From positions 1-64,000 of the forward strand of contig JAAWDI010000046.1 of NCBI GenBank assembly GCA_022793685.1: a stretch of DNA of 64,000 nt, given 5' to 3'. The translations under genes were made by a program, and so were the position numbers. How positions within the stretch are numbered: position 1 is the stretch's first letter; the number at the start of each line of letters is the position of its first letter. This DNA is from Oscillospiraceae bacterium. Lineage in GTDB: Bacteria > Bacillota > Clostridia > Oscillospirales > Oscillospiraceae. The notes beneath the pieces were generated by a model that worked only from the letters and a program-made list of their open reading frames with translations, had not been told where the DNA came from and did not search any database. Shown here in pieces: positions 54,892 to 64,000 of the stretch.

Positions 54892-55740
54892 TCAGTTTGC
54901 CGGAAAAAACGCCTCAAACCGCTCCCTCAAGTCCGTTTGAGCGGCCTCCTCCCCTTCACCGGCAACATAAGAACAAAACAGGCTGACCGTATCCACCATG
55001 CTCATCATAGCCGTAAATGAGTTGGTCAGTCCCAGCAGGGACACATGGCAGTAAAGGATAGCAGCCGCGTCCTGCGCCACCGGAGAGCCGGGCCGGTCGG
55101 TCAGGGCAACCACCGGTATTCCGATTTCCCCGCAGTAGCGGGCTGCGGCCACCGTGTCCGCTCCATAGGGCGGAATTGCCACCGCCACCAACAGGCTTCG
55201 TTCCGGCGTTTGCGCCAGATGGTTGAAGATGTCCCGCTTGTCCTGCAAGTCCAGCACATAGCTGTCAATCCCCAAATCATTCAGGCGGTAGTGGAGGTAA
55301 TCTCCTATCACACGGCTGAGGTCGTGAGCGGCAATATATACCCTCCCCGCCTTGTGAAGCAGTTCCGCAAAAGCGAACAGCTGCTCTGTCGTATTGCGCT
55401 CGAAGGTGGTTTGAATGGCTTCCCGCTCGGCTCTCGCCACTTTGCCATACAGCTCCCCTGCGCTGTCGCTGCCCGCCACCGCCAGCTTCATGCGCTTGCC
55501 CGGATTTACCTTTTGAATCACATAGTCCTGCAACGCTTTTTTCAGTTCCAGATAGCTTTTCAGCCCCAACGCCCGGCAGAAATTCAGTACGGTAACCTCA
55601 GTGGCGTGCACCCGCTGGGCAAAGCTGCGCAGCGAGCAGAAGCAGCACTGCTCCGGCTCGCTGAGGATATAATCGCAGATGCGCTTGCGGGTTTTACTAA
55701 ACCCATCGTATCGTGCGCTGATTTCTTCCAGAATATCCAT
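54892..55740 (-). CDS. RpiR-family (HTH + SIS domain) transcriptional regulator
   Basis: MDILEEISARYDGFSKTRKRICDYILSEPEQCCFCSLRSFAQRVHATEVTVLNFCRALG; SIS domain. Confidence 0.92.
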   Translation of the reverse strand: MDILEEISARYDGFSKTRKRICDYILSEPEQCCFCSLRSFAQRVHATEVTVLNFCRALGLKSYLELKKALQDYVIQKVNPGKRMKLAVAGSDSAGELYGKVARAEREAIQTTFERNTTEQLFAFAELLHKAGRVYIAAHDLSRVIGDYLHYRLNDLGIDSYVLDLQDKRDIFNHLAQTPERSLLVAVAIPPYGADTVAAARYCGEIGIPVVALTDRPGSPVAQDAAAILYCHVSLLGLTNSFTAMMSMVDTVSLFCSYVAGEGEEAAQTDLRERFEAFFPAN

Positions 55741-55784
55741 CCGTTTCTCTTCCTATCTCAAAATTTCGCACAGGCGCAAAAAGA

Positions 55785-55811
55785 AAGGCCCGGAACATGG
55801 CTCCGGGCCTT
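55785..55811 (-). terminator. Terminator after proS
   Basis: AAGGCCCGGA-ACATGGC-TCCGGGCCTT with minus-strand TTTCTTTTT. Confidence 0.8.
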
Positions 55812-55817
55812 CTCCAA

Positions 55818-57257
55818 TCAGTAGGCAACGCCCCAATATACCATTTTCTTTGCTTGCTTGCCGCAGATGGCGCAAACGTCGCTCAGGTGCTCCTGCTCCA
55901 GTGGGATACACCGGGAAGAGACGCCCGCCTCCTCCTTCATCCGCAGCTCGCACTCCAACTCGCCGCACCACATGGTCTTGGCAAAGCCGCCCTGGGCGGC
56001 CATCTTCTCCTTAACCTCTTCCAACGTGGCGCAGGCGTAGGTGTTGTCTTCCAAATTCTTTTTGGCCCTGGCATACAGCCCGTCGTGGACGGCGTCCAGC
56101 AGCTCCGCAACCTTCGTTTCCACGTCATTCAGGGCCACCGTCAGTTTTTCGCCGCTGTCACGGCGGACAATGACGCACTGGTTCTGTTCTATGTCCTTGG
56201 GACCAAGCTCGATGCGCAGGGGTACGCCCTTCATCTCATATTCCGCAAACTTCCAGCCGGGGCTGTTGTTGCTGTCGTCCATCTTGACCCGATAGCCGGC
56301 CGCCTTCAACCGCTCCATGAGGGTTCGGTTGGCCTCCAGTACGCCGTCCTTATGCTGCGCCACCGGAATGACGATGACCTGCACCGGCGCGATGCGCGGC
56401 GGCAGCACCAGGCCGTTGTTGTCTCCGTGGGTCATGATAACGCCGCCGATGAGCCGGGTGGACACGCCCCAACTGGTCTGGAAAGGATGGTGCAGCTGGT
56501 TGTCCTTGCCGGTAAAGGTGATGTCAAAAGCCTTGGCGAAGCCGTCGCCGAAATAGTGGCTGGTTCCGGACTGCAGGGCCTTCTTGTCGTGCATCATGCA
56601 CTCCACCGTATAGGTGGCCTCGGCGCCGGAGAATTTCTCCTTGTCGGTCTTGCGGCCCTTCACCACAGGCATGGCCAGATAGTTCTCGCAGAAATCAGCG
56701 TAGATGTTGAACATCTGCTCGGTCTCCGCAATGGCCTCCTCCTCCGTGGCGTGCATGGTATGGCCCTCCTGCCACAGGAATTCCCGATGGCGGAGGAAGG
56801 GGCGGGAGGTCTTTTCCCAGCGCAGGACGCTGCACCACTGGTTATACAGCTTGGGCAGGTCGCGGTGGGACTGGATGATATGGGCGTAATGCTCGCAAAA
56901 CAGGGTCTCGGAGGTGGGACGGATGCAATAACGCTCCTCCAGCGGCTCATTGCCGCCGAACGTGACCCATGCGCACTCAGGCGCAAACCCCTCCACATGG
57001 TCCTTCTCCTTCTGGAGCAGGCTCTCAGGAATCAGCATGGGGAGGTACACGTTTTCGTGTCCGGTTTCCTTAAATTTGGCGTCCAGCACCTTCTGGAAAT
57101 TCTCCCAGATTGCATAGCCATAAGGTCGAAGGATGAACATGCCCTTGATGCTGGAATAGTCGATGAGTTCTGCCTTGCGGCACACATCGGTGAACCACTG
57201 GGCAAAATCGACCTCCATATCTGTGATTTGCTCGACCTGCTTCTTCTCCTTCGACAT
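55818..57257 (-). CDS. proS: Prolyl-tRNA synthetase (archaeal/eukaryote-type, ProS type 3)
   Basis: [65 protein letters not shown]; start trimmed. Confidence 0.95.
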   Translation of the reverse strand: MSKEKKQVEQITDMEVDFAQWFTDVCRKAELIDYSSIKGMFILRPYGYAIWENFQKVLDAKFKETGHENVYLPMLIPESLLQKEKDHVEGFAPECAWVTFGGNEPLEERYCIRPTSETLFCEHYAHIIQSHRDLPKLYNQWCSVLRWEKTSRPFLRHREFLWQEGHTMHATEEEAIAETEQMFNIYADFCENYLAMPVVKGRKTDKEKFSGAEATYTVECMMHDKKALQSGTSHYFGDGFAKAFDITFTGKDNQLHHPFQTSWGVSTRLIGGVIMTHGDNNGLVLPPRIAPVQVIVIPVAQHKDGVLEANRTLMERLKAAGYRVKMDDSNNSPGWKFAEYEMKGVPLRIELGPKDIEQNQCVIVRRDSGEKLTVALNDVETKVAELLDAVHDGLYARAKKNLEDNTYACATLEEVKEKMAAQGGFAKTMWCGELECELRMKEEAGVSSRCIPLEQEHLSDVCAICGKQAKKMVYWGVAY

Positions 57258-57350
57258 AATGAAAACCTCTCTTTGAACAAAAAGTACCTTATATTTTACG
57301 CACCGGCGCCCCAAAAGTCAAGGGTTCTGTATGCTTTGCGGGCCTTGGAG

Positions 57351-57545
57351 TCAAATCTCCCTGTACCGCAGCCAGAGGTAAATTCCAAGCCCTGGGATGA
57401 GCGCCGCCAGCCCGAAAACAATCAGCCAGCCAAAAAGCGATATTCCGTTGTCTCCTCCGTTTTTGGTCAACCGGTACGCTGTCCCATAGGCGAAAAAGGT
57501 CTGTACGATGACGATGAGCCGCCATAATATGAGCAGAAATCCCAT
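57351..57545 (-). CDS. Small membrane protein, hypothetical
   Basis: 64-aa ORF with two hydrophobic segments MGFLLILWRLIVIVQTFFAYG...GWLIVFGLAALIPGLGIYLWLRYREI. Confidence 0.6.
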   Translation of the reverse strand: MGFLLILWRLIVIVQTFFAYGTAYRLTKNGGDNGISLFGWLIVFGLAALIPGLGIYLWLRYREI

Positions 57546-57585
57546 CAGCAGTCTCCTTTACGCTGCGTCCTGCGCCCACCAGCTT

Positions 57586-58512
57586 TCAGGCGCCTCCGGC
57601 GGCAGGAACAGGTCGTTGTTGTCGTGGCCGTCGCCCACATGCGTTAAAATTCCAGTGACTGGTCAAAAACTCCTCGTCGGAGCGCAGCAGCCAGCTCTCA
57701 TCCGGCCTTTCCGGGTCACCGTTGTCCATCCATGTCACGTCCACATGATACCACTGCCCGTCCACCCGCACCAGGTTCCATGCGTGATGGGCGCTCCTCG
57801 TCTCGCCAGAGACCACGATGCTGTCCAGCCCCAAGGCCTCCGCCAAACACTGGAAGGTCTGGGCGTAGCCCTCGCAGACGCACATGCCGTACACCAAAGC
57901 GCCGTATTCGCTGCCGGCAAAGCGGTTGCGGTCATGGTTTTCCCTGCTCCAGCCGCCCTCCAGGCTTTCATAGTTGTACTCCAGCTCATTGCACATTAGG
58001 TCACAGATGGCGCGCACCTTCTTTTCGTCGGAGGCGTCCTTGCCCGGCAGCTTGGCCACCCATTCCTCAAAGACCGGCTCGAAAGCGGCGGTCATCTCCT
58101 CCCGGCTGCCGACGGGGACAATGGCTTCCCCGCGCTCTACCCCCACAAAGCCCGTGAAATCCTCGTTGGTAATCAGCACGTACTTTCCCCACTGCCACCG
58201 CCGCACCGCGTGGAGGGCGTTGTACAGGTCCAACACGTCCAGCATGGCCAGCCATTTCTGGTCTTCGTCACCGCTGAGGAGCGGCTCGTCAAACAGATAC
58301 GGCTCGCCTTCGGTGATAACGCCCGACTCCAGCACCTCATAAAGCTGCCGCTGCTCCTCCGTCATCTTGGCAACAAAGAAATCCCGCACCGAAACCTCCT
58401 CCGCAGCGGGCTCTGTCTCCGTCGGAGACGGCGTAGGGTCGGGCCCTCCCTGGGGCGTGCAGCCTGCCAGCAAAAGCAGAGCGAGCAAAAGAGGAAACAG
58501 ACGCTTTTTCAT
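57586..58512 (-). CDS. Transglutaminase-like-domain lipoprotein (possible C-terminal frameshift)
   Basis: MKKRLFPLLLALLLLAGCTPQ lipobox; YGMCVCEGYAQTFQCLAEALG, SAHHAWNLVRVDGQWYHVDVTWMD. Confidence 0.87.
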   Translation of the reverse strand: MKKRLFPLLLALLLLAGCTPQGGPDPTPSPTETEPAAEEVSVRDFFVAKMTEEQRQLYEVLESGVITEGEPYLFDEPLLSGDEDQKWLAMLDVLDLYNALHAVRRWQWGKYVLITNEDFTGFVGVERGEAIVPVGSREEMTAAFEPVFEEWVAKLPGKDASDEKKVRAICDLMCNELEYNYESLEGGWSRENHDRNRFAGSEYGALVYGMCVCEGYAQTFQCLAEALGLDSIVVSGETRSAHHAWNLVRVDGQWYHVDVTWMDNGDPERPDESWLLRSDEEFLTSHWNFNACGRRPRQQRPVPAAGGA

Positions 58513-58580
58513 GGTAATCCCTCCGGTGTTGTAATGAGCCGGCCTCATGTACCAAAGGCGCGGCGGCATATAGCCTGCGG

Positions 58581-58659
58581 CCATTGCACCACAGGCGCAA
58601 CACGCCGTTGTGGGACATGGATAAAATCAAGTACAATAGCCGTTTGCGGCTATTGTAAC
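58581..58659. repeat. Dispersed hairpin element, copy B
   Basis: Homologous to 45331-45410; perfect hairpin ACAATAGCCG-TTTG-CGGCTATTGT. Confidence 0.8.
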
Positions 58660-58734
58660 ACAGGCCGGTTAAAAAAGCACGAAAAACGCCGGGAGGCTCT
58701 TCCGCACAACAGGTTGCAGTCTGCATGGGCTTTC

Positions 58735-58764
58735 TTGACACTTTACCACAAAATAGGGTAAAAT
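58735..58764 (+). promoter_or_regulatory. Putative promoter of the topoisomerase subunit B-like gene
   Basis: TTGACA-N18-TAAAAT, with TTTACC/GGTAAA inverted repeat between the boxes. Confidence 0.65.
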
Positions 58765-58861
58765 AGTAAAAGACAGCTATTTGATAATGCCATATACTGC
58801 AACGGCGCGCCGCGCCTGTAGTAAGGCAAAGAGTAAATGACCGCAAAAAGGAGAACCGACC

Positions 58862-60853
58862 ATGGCAAAACCGTCCAAAGATTACGGCAACGACTCCATC
58901 GCCTCCCTCAAGGGTGCAGACCGGGTACGCAAGCGCCCCGGCGTCATCTTTGGTTCCGACGGGTTGGAGGGCTGTGAGCACGCCGTCTTTGAAATTCTCT
59001 CCAACGCCATTGACGAGGCCCGCGAAGGGCACGGCTCCCTCATCACTGTCCGCCGCTTTGCGGACGGCTCCATCGAGGTGGAGGACCAGGGCCGCGGCTG
59101 TCCGGTGGCATGGACCGAGAAGGAGCAGCGCTACAACTGGGAGCTGGTGTTCTGTGAGCTGTACGCCGGCGGCAAGTATGGCGGCAGCGAGGGAGACAAC
59201 TATGAATATTCCCTTGGCCTGAATGGTCTTGGCTCCTGCGCCACCCAGTACGCCAGCGAATATATGGACGTGACGGTCTGGCGGGACGGCAAAAAGTACT
59301 CCCTCCACTTTGAGAAGGGTGAAAATGTGGGCGGTCTTTCGGAGGAAGAAACCGACCGCGGCAAGAAAACGGGCACCCGTATTCGCTGGAAGCCTGACCT
59401 GGACGTGTTCACCGACATCGCCATTCCCGCCGACTATTTCACCGACGTGATGAAACGGCAGGCGGTGGTCAACGCCGGCGTCACCTTCCGCTTTCTGGAC
59501 GCGGGACAGGAGGCCTTGGAGTTCCGCTACGACAACGGTATTTTAGATTATGTCACCGAGCTTGCGGGGGAAGGCTCCCTCACAGCGCCCACCTTCTGGC
59601 AGACGGAACGGAAGGGCCGAGACCGTGAGGACAAGCCGGAATATAAGGTGAAGCTGTCGGTCTCCTTCTGCTTCTCCAATACGGTACAGATAATCGAGCA
59701 CTATCACAACTCCAGCTGGCTGGAGCACGGAGGCAGTCCGGAAAAGGCCATGCGCTCCGCCTTCGTCTCCGCCATCGACGCTTATCTGCGGGGGCAAAAC
59801 AAGTACCAGAAAAATGAGAGCAAGGTCACCTGGAACGACATTCAGGACTGCCTCGTGCTGGTGAGCAACAACTTCTCCACCCAGACCAGCTATGAAAACC
59901 AGACCAAGAAGGCCATCAACAACAAGTTCGTGCAGGAGGCCATGGCCGACTTCCTCCGCGCCCAGCTTGAGGTCTACTTCATCGAGAACCGCTTTGACGC
60001 GGAGAAAATAGCGGAGCAGGTGCTGGTAAACAAACGCTCCCGTGAAACGGCGGAGAAGGCGCGGCTGAACATCAAGAAGAAGCTCTCCGGCAGCGTGGAC
60101 ATCTCCAACCGGGTGCAGAAATTCGTGGACTGCCGCTCCAAGGATGTGGAGCAGCGGGAACTGTATATCGTGGAGGGTGACTCCGCATTGGGCAGCGTCA
60201 AGCTCTCACGGGACGCGGAGTTCCAGGGCATCATGCCGGTGCGGGGCAAGATACTCAACTGTCTCAAGGCGGACTATGCCAAAATCTTTAAGAGCGAAAT
60301 TATCACCGACCTTTTGAAGGTTATGGGCTGCGGCGTGGAGGTGCAAAACAAGCACGTCAAAGACCTGAACGCCTTTGACAAGGCCAACCTCCGCTGGAAC
60401 AAAATCGTCATCTGCACCGACGCCGACGAGGACGGCTTCCAGATACGCACCCTTATCCTGACCATGCTGTGGCGGCTCACCCCCACCCTCATCAAAGAGG
60501 GCTATGTCTATATCGCGGAGACCCCCCTTTATGAAATCACCTACAAGGACGGCGGTAAGGACATGACCTGGTTCGCCTATTCGGAAAAAGAGAAAAACGA
60601 CATTCTCTCTGGTGAGTTAGTGGACAAAAAGTACAGCCTTCAGCGCTCCAAGGGTTTGGGCGAGAACGACCCGGAGATGATGGCACTGACCACCATGAAC
60701 CCCGCCACCCGGCGGCTTATCAAAGTCCTGCCGGAGGGCGCCGACCTGACGGCGCAGATGTTCGACCTGCTGCTGGGCAACAATCTTCAGGGACGGAAGG
60801 ACCACATCGCCAACGAAGGGTACAAATATTTGGAATTGGCCGACATCTCATAA
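58862..60853 (+). CDS. Divergent type IIA DNA topoisomerase subunit B (GyrB/ParE-like, GHKL + TOPRIM)
   Basis: SLKGADRVRKRPGVIFGSDGLEGCEHAVFEILSNAIDEA; TOPRIM YIVEGDSALGSVK and DADEDGFQIRTLIL. Confidence 0.92.
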   Translation: MAKPSKDYGNDSIASLKGADRVRKRPGVIFGSDGLEGCEHAVFEILSNAIDEAREGHGSLITVRRFADGSIEVEDQGRGCPVAWTEKEQRYNWELVFCELYAGGKYGGSEGDNYEYSLGLNGLGSCATQYASEYMDVTVWRDGKKYSLHFEKGENVGGLSEEETDRGKKTGTRIRWKPDLDVFTDIAIPADYFTDVMKRQAVVNAGVTFRFLDAGQEALEFRYDNGILDYVTELAGEGSLTAPTFWQTERKGRDREDKPEYKVKLSVSFCFSNTVQIIEHYHNSSWLEHGGSPEKAMRSAFVSAIDAYLRGQNKYQKNESKVTWNDIQDCLVLVSNNFSTQTSYENQTKKAINNKFVQEAMADFLRAQLEVYFIENRFDAEKIAEQVLVNKRSRETAEKARLNIKKKLSGSVDISNRVQKFVDCRSKDVEQRELYIVEGDSALGSVKLSRDAEFQGIMPVRGKILNCLKADYAKIFKSEIITDLLKVMGCGVEVQNKHVKDLNAFDKANLRWNKIVICTDADEDGFQIRTLILTMLWRLTPTLIKEGYVYIAETPLYEITYKDGGKDMTWFAYSEKEKNDILSGELVDKKYSLQRSKGLGENDPEMMALTTMNPATRRLIKVLPEGADLTAQMFDLLLGNNLQGRKDHIANEGYKYLELADIS

Positions 60854-60893
60854 GAAACGTGTGCCGGTTAAAATTTGCAGAGGAGGAAACGTG

Positions 60894-62735
60894 ATGAAAC
60901 GGCTATTCACTTTCGTACTCACACTGGCGCTCTGCCTGAGCGCACTGCCCGGACTGGCCTTCGCCGCCAGTACCGCTCCTTTGTGGGAGCGGGCGGGCTA
61001 TGACAGCAAGGCCGCCTGTCTGGAAATCTGTGAAATTACAGAAGCAGAATACGCCCAACTGGAGAAGGAAGCGGCTACCTTCGACCCGGAGGCCTATTTT
61101 GAGGAGGAATACGGCGACTGGTACACCCGCGAGGAGTTCGAGGAATACTACCTCTCCGAAGGCGAGACCTTTGAGGAATACCTGACGTGGGACTGGTTCA
61201 CCGACCGCGTCATCGAGCTTGAGGACGCGCGTTTTGAGGCGTGGAAGAAATCCCACGGTTATCTTCTCTCCGGCTTTGACCCGGAGGCCTATTTCGAGGA
61301 GGAACACCCCTATTGGGACTCCCCGGAGGAGTATATGGAAATCAGCGGCATAACCCGCTCGGAATTTGAGACGGAGATGCAGGACGAATACCTCCGTGAC
61401 CGCTATGATGCCGAGCGGGAGGCCCAGCGGCAGAAAGCGTGGGCGGAAAACCTGATTTCCACCATGGGCGGCAAGCCCGGCAAGGTCAACGTGGTGGTGG
61501 GCGGCTCCTGCGTGGTTTTCCCCAGCGCAGCGCCGGAATTGGTCAAGGGCCGCACCATGGTGCCCCTTCGTGCCGTCATGGAGGCGCTGGGCGCCAAGGT
61601 GGAGTGGACGGACGGCGGCGTTGCCTGCACGCTGGACGGCGTGACCCTATCCTTCCGCGTGGGGGACACGGTGCTGAACGTCACAAAGGACGGCAAGACT
61701 GAAACCGTACAGATGAAAACCGCCCCCTACCTCAAGGGCAACTTTACCTATGTGCCCGTCCGCTTCTTTGCCGAGGCGCTGGGCTATGACGTATTTTGGG
61801 ACAGCCTCTGCACCTCCGCCGTGCTGATTGACAAGGAGGCCGTCATCGCAGAGCTGGACAAGGACTTCACCATTTACAATGAAATTCTCGCTTGGCAGGC
61901 GAAGGCCAACGGCGACGGCGCGCGGGAAGGCAGCCTCTCCGCCACTATGAATGTCACCACTATGGACTCCATCAGCGGCAACAAGACCGTTACCGCCTCC
62001 GCCAACGGGACGCTCCTCGCCAGCAGCGAGGCAGTCAACCTGTCCGGCACCATGAACCTGTCCAGCTTGGTTGACCTGATGCAGGCACAGGGGGATTATC
62101 CAGAGCTTGCCGGCCTGCCGCAAATGCTGCGCAGCCTGCCGTACAGCTTCATCGCTTCTCAGGAGGGCATCTTCCTCAATATGCCCCAACTGACGGAAAC
62201 GGGTGAAATGGATGCGGGCCATTGGAGCCTGCTTGGCAGCGGCGTTTCTCTGGGCGGCACAGCTGACAGGAGCGAAACCCTTGGCCATTATATCTACGAC
62301 AGCACGACAGCCGCCAACATGTTCCCCGTTTTGCTGTCCGGCCAGTTGGCTGACGCGGCGGAAATCCTGTCCGACACTTGGGGAGACAGCAATTTCACCC
62401 GCAGCGGCTCCGGCTATGCGTGGAAAATGGACACGGACGATTACGGCGTTGGCTCCTATGACTCTCCTTACAGCGAATTGGAGGTAAGCGCCACCTTCCG
62501 CCCCGACGGCAACGTCAGCTTCCGTATGGCCATGGGGATGCGTACCAGCCTCATCGGCGGCCCCGTCGCCATGCGCATTACCTGCTCCGGCAGCAGCGGC
62601 GTGTCCGGCGGAAATCTGGATATGCAGCTTCAGCTTCGCAACATGGCGGACGTCGGCATCAAAGCAAACTGGAACTGCCGCAGCACCAGCCGCGTCCCCG
62701 TCACCGCGCCGCCGGAGGGCGCGGTCATCGAATAA
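60894..62735 (+). CDS. Secreted protein with copper-amine-oxidase N-terminal-like (stalk) domain
   Basis: Signal peptide MKRLFTFVLTLALCLSALPGLAFAAS; VKGRTMVPLRAVMEALGAKVEWTDG...YVPVRFFAEALGYDVFWD. Confidence 0.85.
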   Translation: MKRLFTFVLTLALCLSALPGLAFAASTAPLWERAGYDSKAACLEICEITEAEYAQLEKEAATFDPEAYFEEEYGDWYTREEFEEYYLSEGETFEEYLTWDWFTDRVIELEDARFEAWKKSHGYLLSGFDPEAYFEEEHPYWDSPEEYMEISGITRSEFETEMQDEYLRDRYDAEREAQRQKAWAENLISTMGGKPGKVNVVVGGSCVVFPSAAPELVKGRTMVPLRAVMEALGAKVEWTDGGVACTLDGVTLSFRVGDTVLNVTKDGKTETVQMKTAPYLKGNFTYVPVRFFAEALGYDVFWDSLCTSAVLIDKEAVIAELDKDFTIYNEILAWQAKANGDGAREGSLSATMNVTTMDSISGNKTVTASANGTLLASSEAVNLSGTMNLSSLVDLMQAQGDYPELAGLPQMLRSLPYSFIASQEGIFLNMPQLTETGEMDAGHWSLLGSGVSLGGTADRSETLGHYIYDSTTAANMFPVLLSGQLADAAEILSDTWGDSNFTRSGSGYAWKMDTDDYGVGSYDSPYSELEVSATFRPDGNVSFRMAMGMRTSLIGGPVAMRITCSGSSGVSGGNLDMQLQLRNMADVGIKANWNCRSTSRVPVTAPPEGAVIE

Positions 62736-62774
62736 GCACACCCCCATCTTTCATCAGATAAGGATGATAAGCCA

Positions 62775-64000
62775 ATGCCAAAGAAGAAGCAGCCGGAGCG
62801 AAAGCTCGACGCCATCGATACCTCCAATGTCCGCGGCCTCAGCGCCGAGGTGCTGGAGCAGCCCATCACCGAGACGCTGGAACTGAACTACATGCCCTAT
62901 GCCATGTCGGTCATCGTCTCCCGCGCCATTCCGGAGATTGACGGGTTTAAGCCCTCTCACCGTAAGCTGCTTTACACCATGTACCAGATGAAGCTGCTCA
63001 CCGGCAGCCGCACCAAGTCGGCCAACATCGTGGGGCAGACTATGAAGCTGAACCCCCACGGCGACGCCGCCATCTATGACACCATGGTGCGCCTTTCCCG
63101 CGGCTACGGCGCTCTGCTCCACCCCTTTGTGGACAGCAAGGGCAACTTCGGCAAGGTCTACTCCCGCGATATGGCGTGGGCCGCTCCCCGATACACGGAG
63201 GCCAAGCTGGACCCTGTCTGCGCCGAGTTCTTCCGCGACATCGACCAGGACACGGTGGACTTTGTGGACAACTACGACGGCTCTATGCAGGAGCCGACCC
63301 TGCTGCCCACCACCTTCCCCAACGTGCTGGTGGCCGCAAATCAGGGCATTGCCGTGGGCATGGCATCCAACCTGTGCGGCTTCAATCTGGGGGAGGTGTG
63401 CGACGCTGCCATCGCCCATCTGGACAATCCGGACTGCGACCTGCTGGACATTCTGAAGGCCCCCGACTTCCCCACCGGCGGCGAGCTGCTTTACGACGGG
63501 GCAGAGCTGGCGGAGATTTACCGCACCGGCCGCGGTTCCTTCAAGGTGCGGGCCAAGTGGCGTTATGAAAAAGAGGGAAACCTCATCGAGATTTATGAAA
63601 TTCCCTACACCACCACCGCCGAGGCCATTATGGACAAGGTGGCGGAGCTTATCAAGGCGGGCAAAATCAAAGAGATTGCCGATATGCGGGACGAGACCGA
63701 CCTTTCCGGCCTGAAGCTGACCATCGACCTCAAACGGGGAACCGACCCGGAAAAGCTGATGCAAAAGCTGTTCCGCACCACCCCCTTGCAGGACTCCTTC
63801 GGCTGCAACTTTAACATCCTTATCGCCGGAATGCCCAAGGTCATGGGCGTCAAGGAGATTTTGGACGAGTGGTGCGCATGGCGCTCAGAGAGCGTCCGCC
63901 GCCGGGTGTACCACGCCATGAAGAAGAAGCAGGAGAAGCTGCACCTCTTAAAGGGCCTCAAAAAAATCCTGCTGGACATCGACAAGGCCATCAAAATCGT
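62775..64000 (+). CDS. Type IIA DNA topoisomerase subunit A (GyrA/ParC-like), 3' truncated by window edge
   Basis: MPKKKQPERKLDAIDTSNVRGLSAEVLEQPITETLELNYMPYAMSVIVSRAIPEIDGFKPSHRKLLYTMYQM; active-site Tyr region YSRDMAWAAPRYTEAKL; frame open to window end. Confidence 0.94.
   Translation, partial: MPKKKQPERKLDAIDTSNVRGLSAEVLEQPITETLELNYMPYAMSVIVSRAIPEIDGFKPSHRKLLYTMYQMKLLTGSRTKSANIVGQTMKLNPHGDAAIYDTMVRLSRGYGALLHPFVDSKGNFGKVYSRDMAWAAPRYTEAKLDPVCAEFFRDIDQDTVDFVDNYDGSMQEPTLLPTTFPNVLVAANQGIAVGMASNLCGFNLGEVCDAAIAHLDNPDCDLLDILKAPDFPTGGELLYDGAELAEIYRTGRGSFKVRAKWRYEKEGNLIEIYEIPYTTTAEAIMDKVAELIKAGKIKEIADMRDETDLSGLKLTIDLKRGTDPEKLMQKLFRTTPLQDSFGCNFNILIAGMPKVMGVKEILDEWCAWRSESVRRRVYHAMKKKQEKLHLLKGLKKILLDIDKAIKI

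Noticed and set aside
1-64000. CRISPR arrays, rRNA/tRNA genes, prophage or IS elements
   Set aside because: No regularly spaced repeats, no tRNA/rRNA-like sequence and no transposase/integrase/phage structural ORFs recognised.

Overview
The window is a chromosomal segment from a GC-rich, spore-forming anaerobic Firmicute. The sporulation genes spmA/spmB, spoIIP and a ytvI-like gene, an abrB-like regulator, and anaerobic nrdD/nrdG suggest a clostridial, Oscillospiraceae-like host. That taxonomic guess is inference. Most of it is ordinary housekeeping: infB (5' truncated), rbfA, nrnA-like DHH phosphoesterase, truB, ribF, rsmI, nrdDG, argS, murI, htrA-like protease, glpK, aroF-tyrA, an opp ABC operon, proS, and a divergent type IIA topoisomerase pair (3' truncated). 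No rRNA, tRNA, CRISPR array, prophage or transposase was recognised. The items most worth following up are: (1) a roughly 12-kb locus with two tandem glycyl radical enzyme (GRE) paralogues, one activase, a CoA-acylating aldehyde dehydrogenase, a phosphotransacylase and an Fe-alcohol dehydrogenase, behind two LysR genes and with no microcompartment genes in the window; (2) a Tyr/Phe-rich leader peptide with mutually exclusive hairpins and a terminator upstream of aroF; (3) a dispersed ~80-nt hairpin element in two divergent intergenic regions, with compensatory changes and a same-length 13-codon mini-ORF; (4) a partial tandem duplication of the DUF1934-like gene 3' end enclosing a palindrome-rich insert; and (5) several operator-like palindromes (XRE pair, NrdR box, RpiR/opp). 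All assignments were made by eye from motifs and translations. No database search or folding was run.
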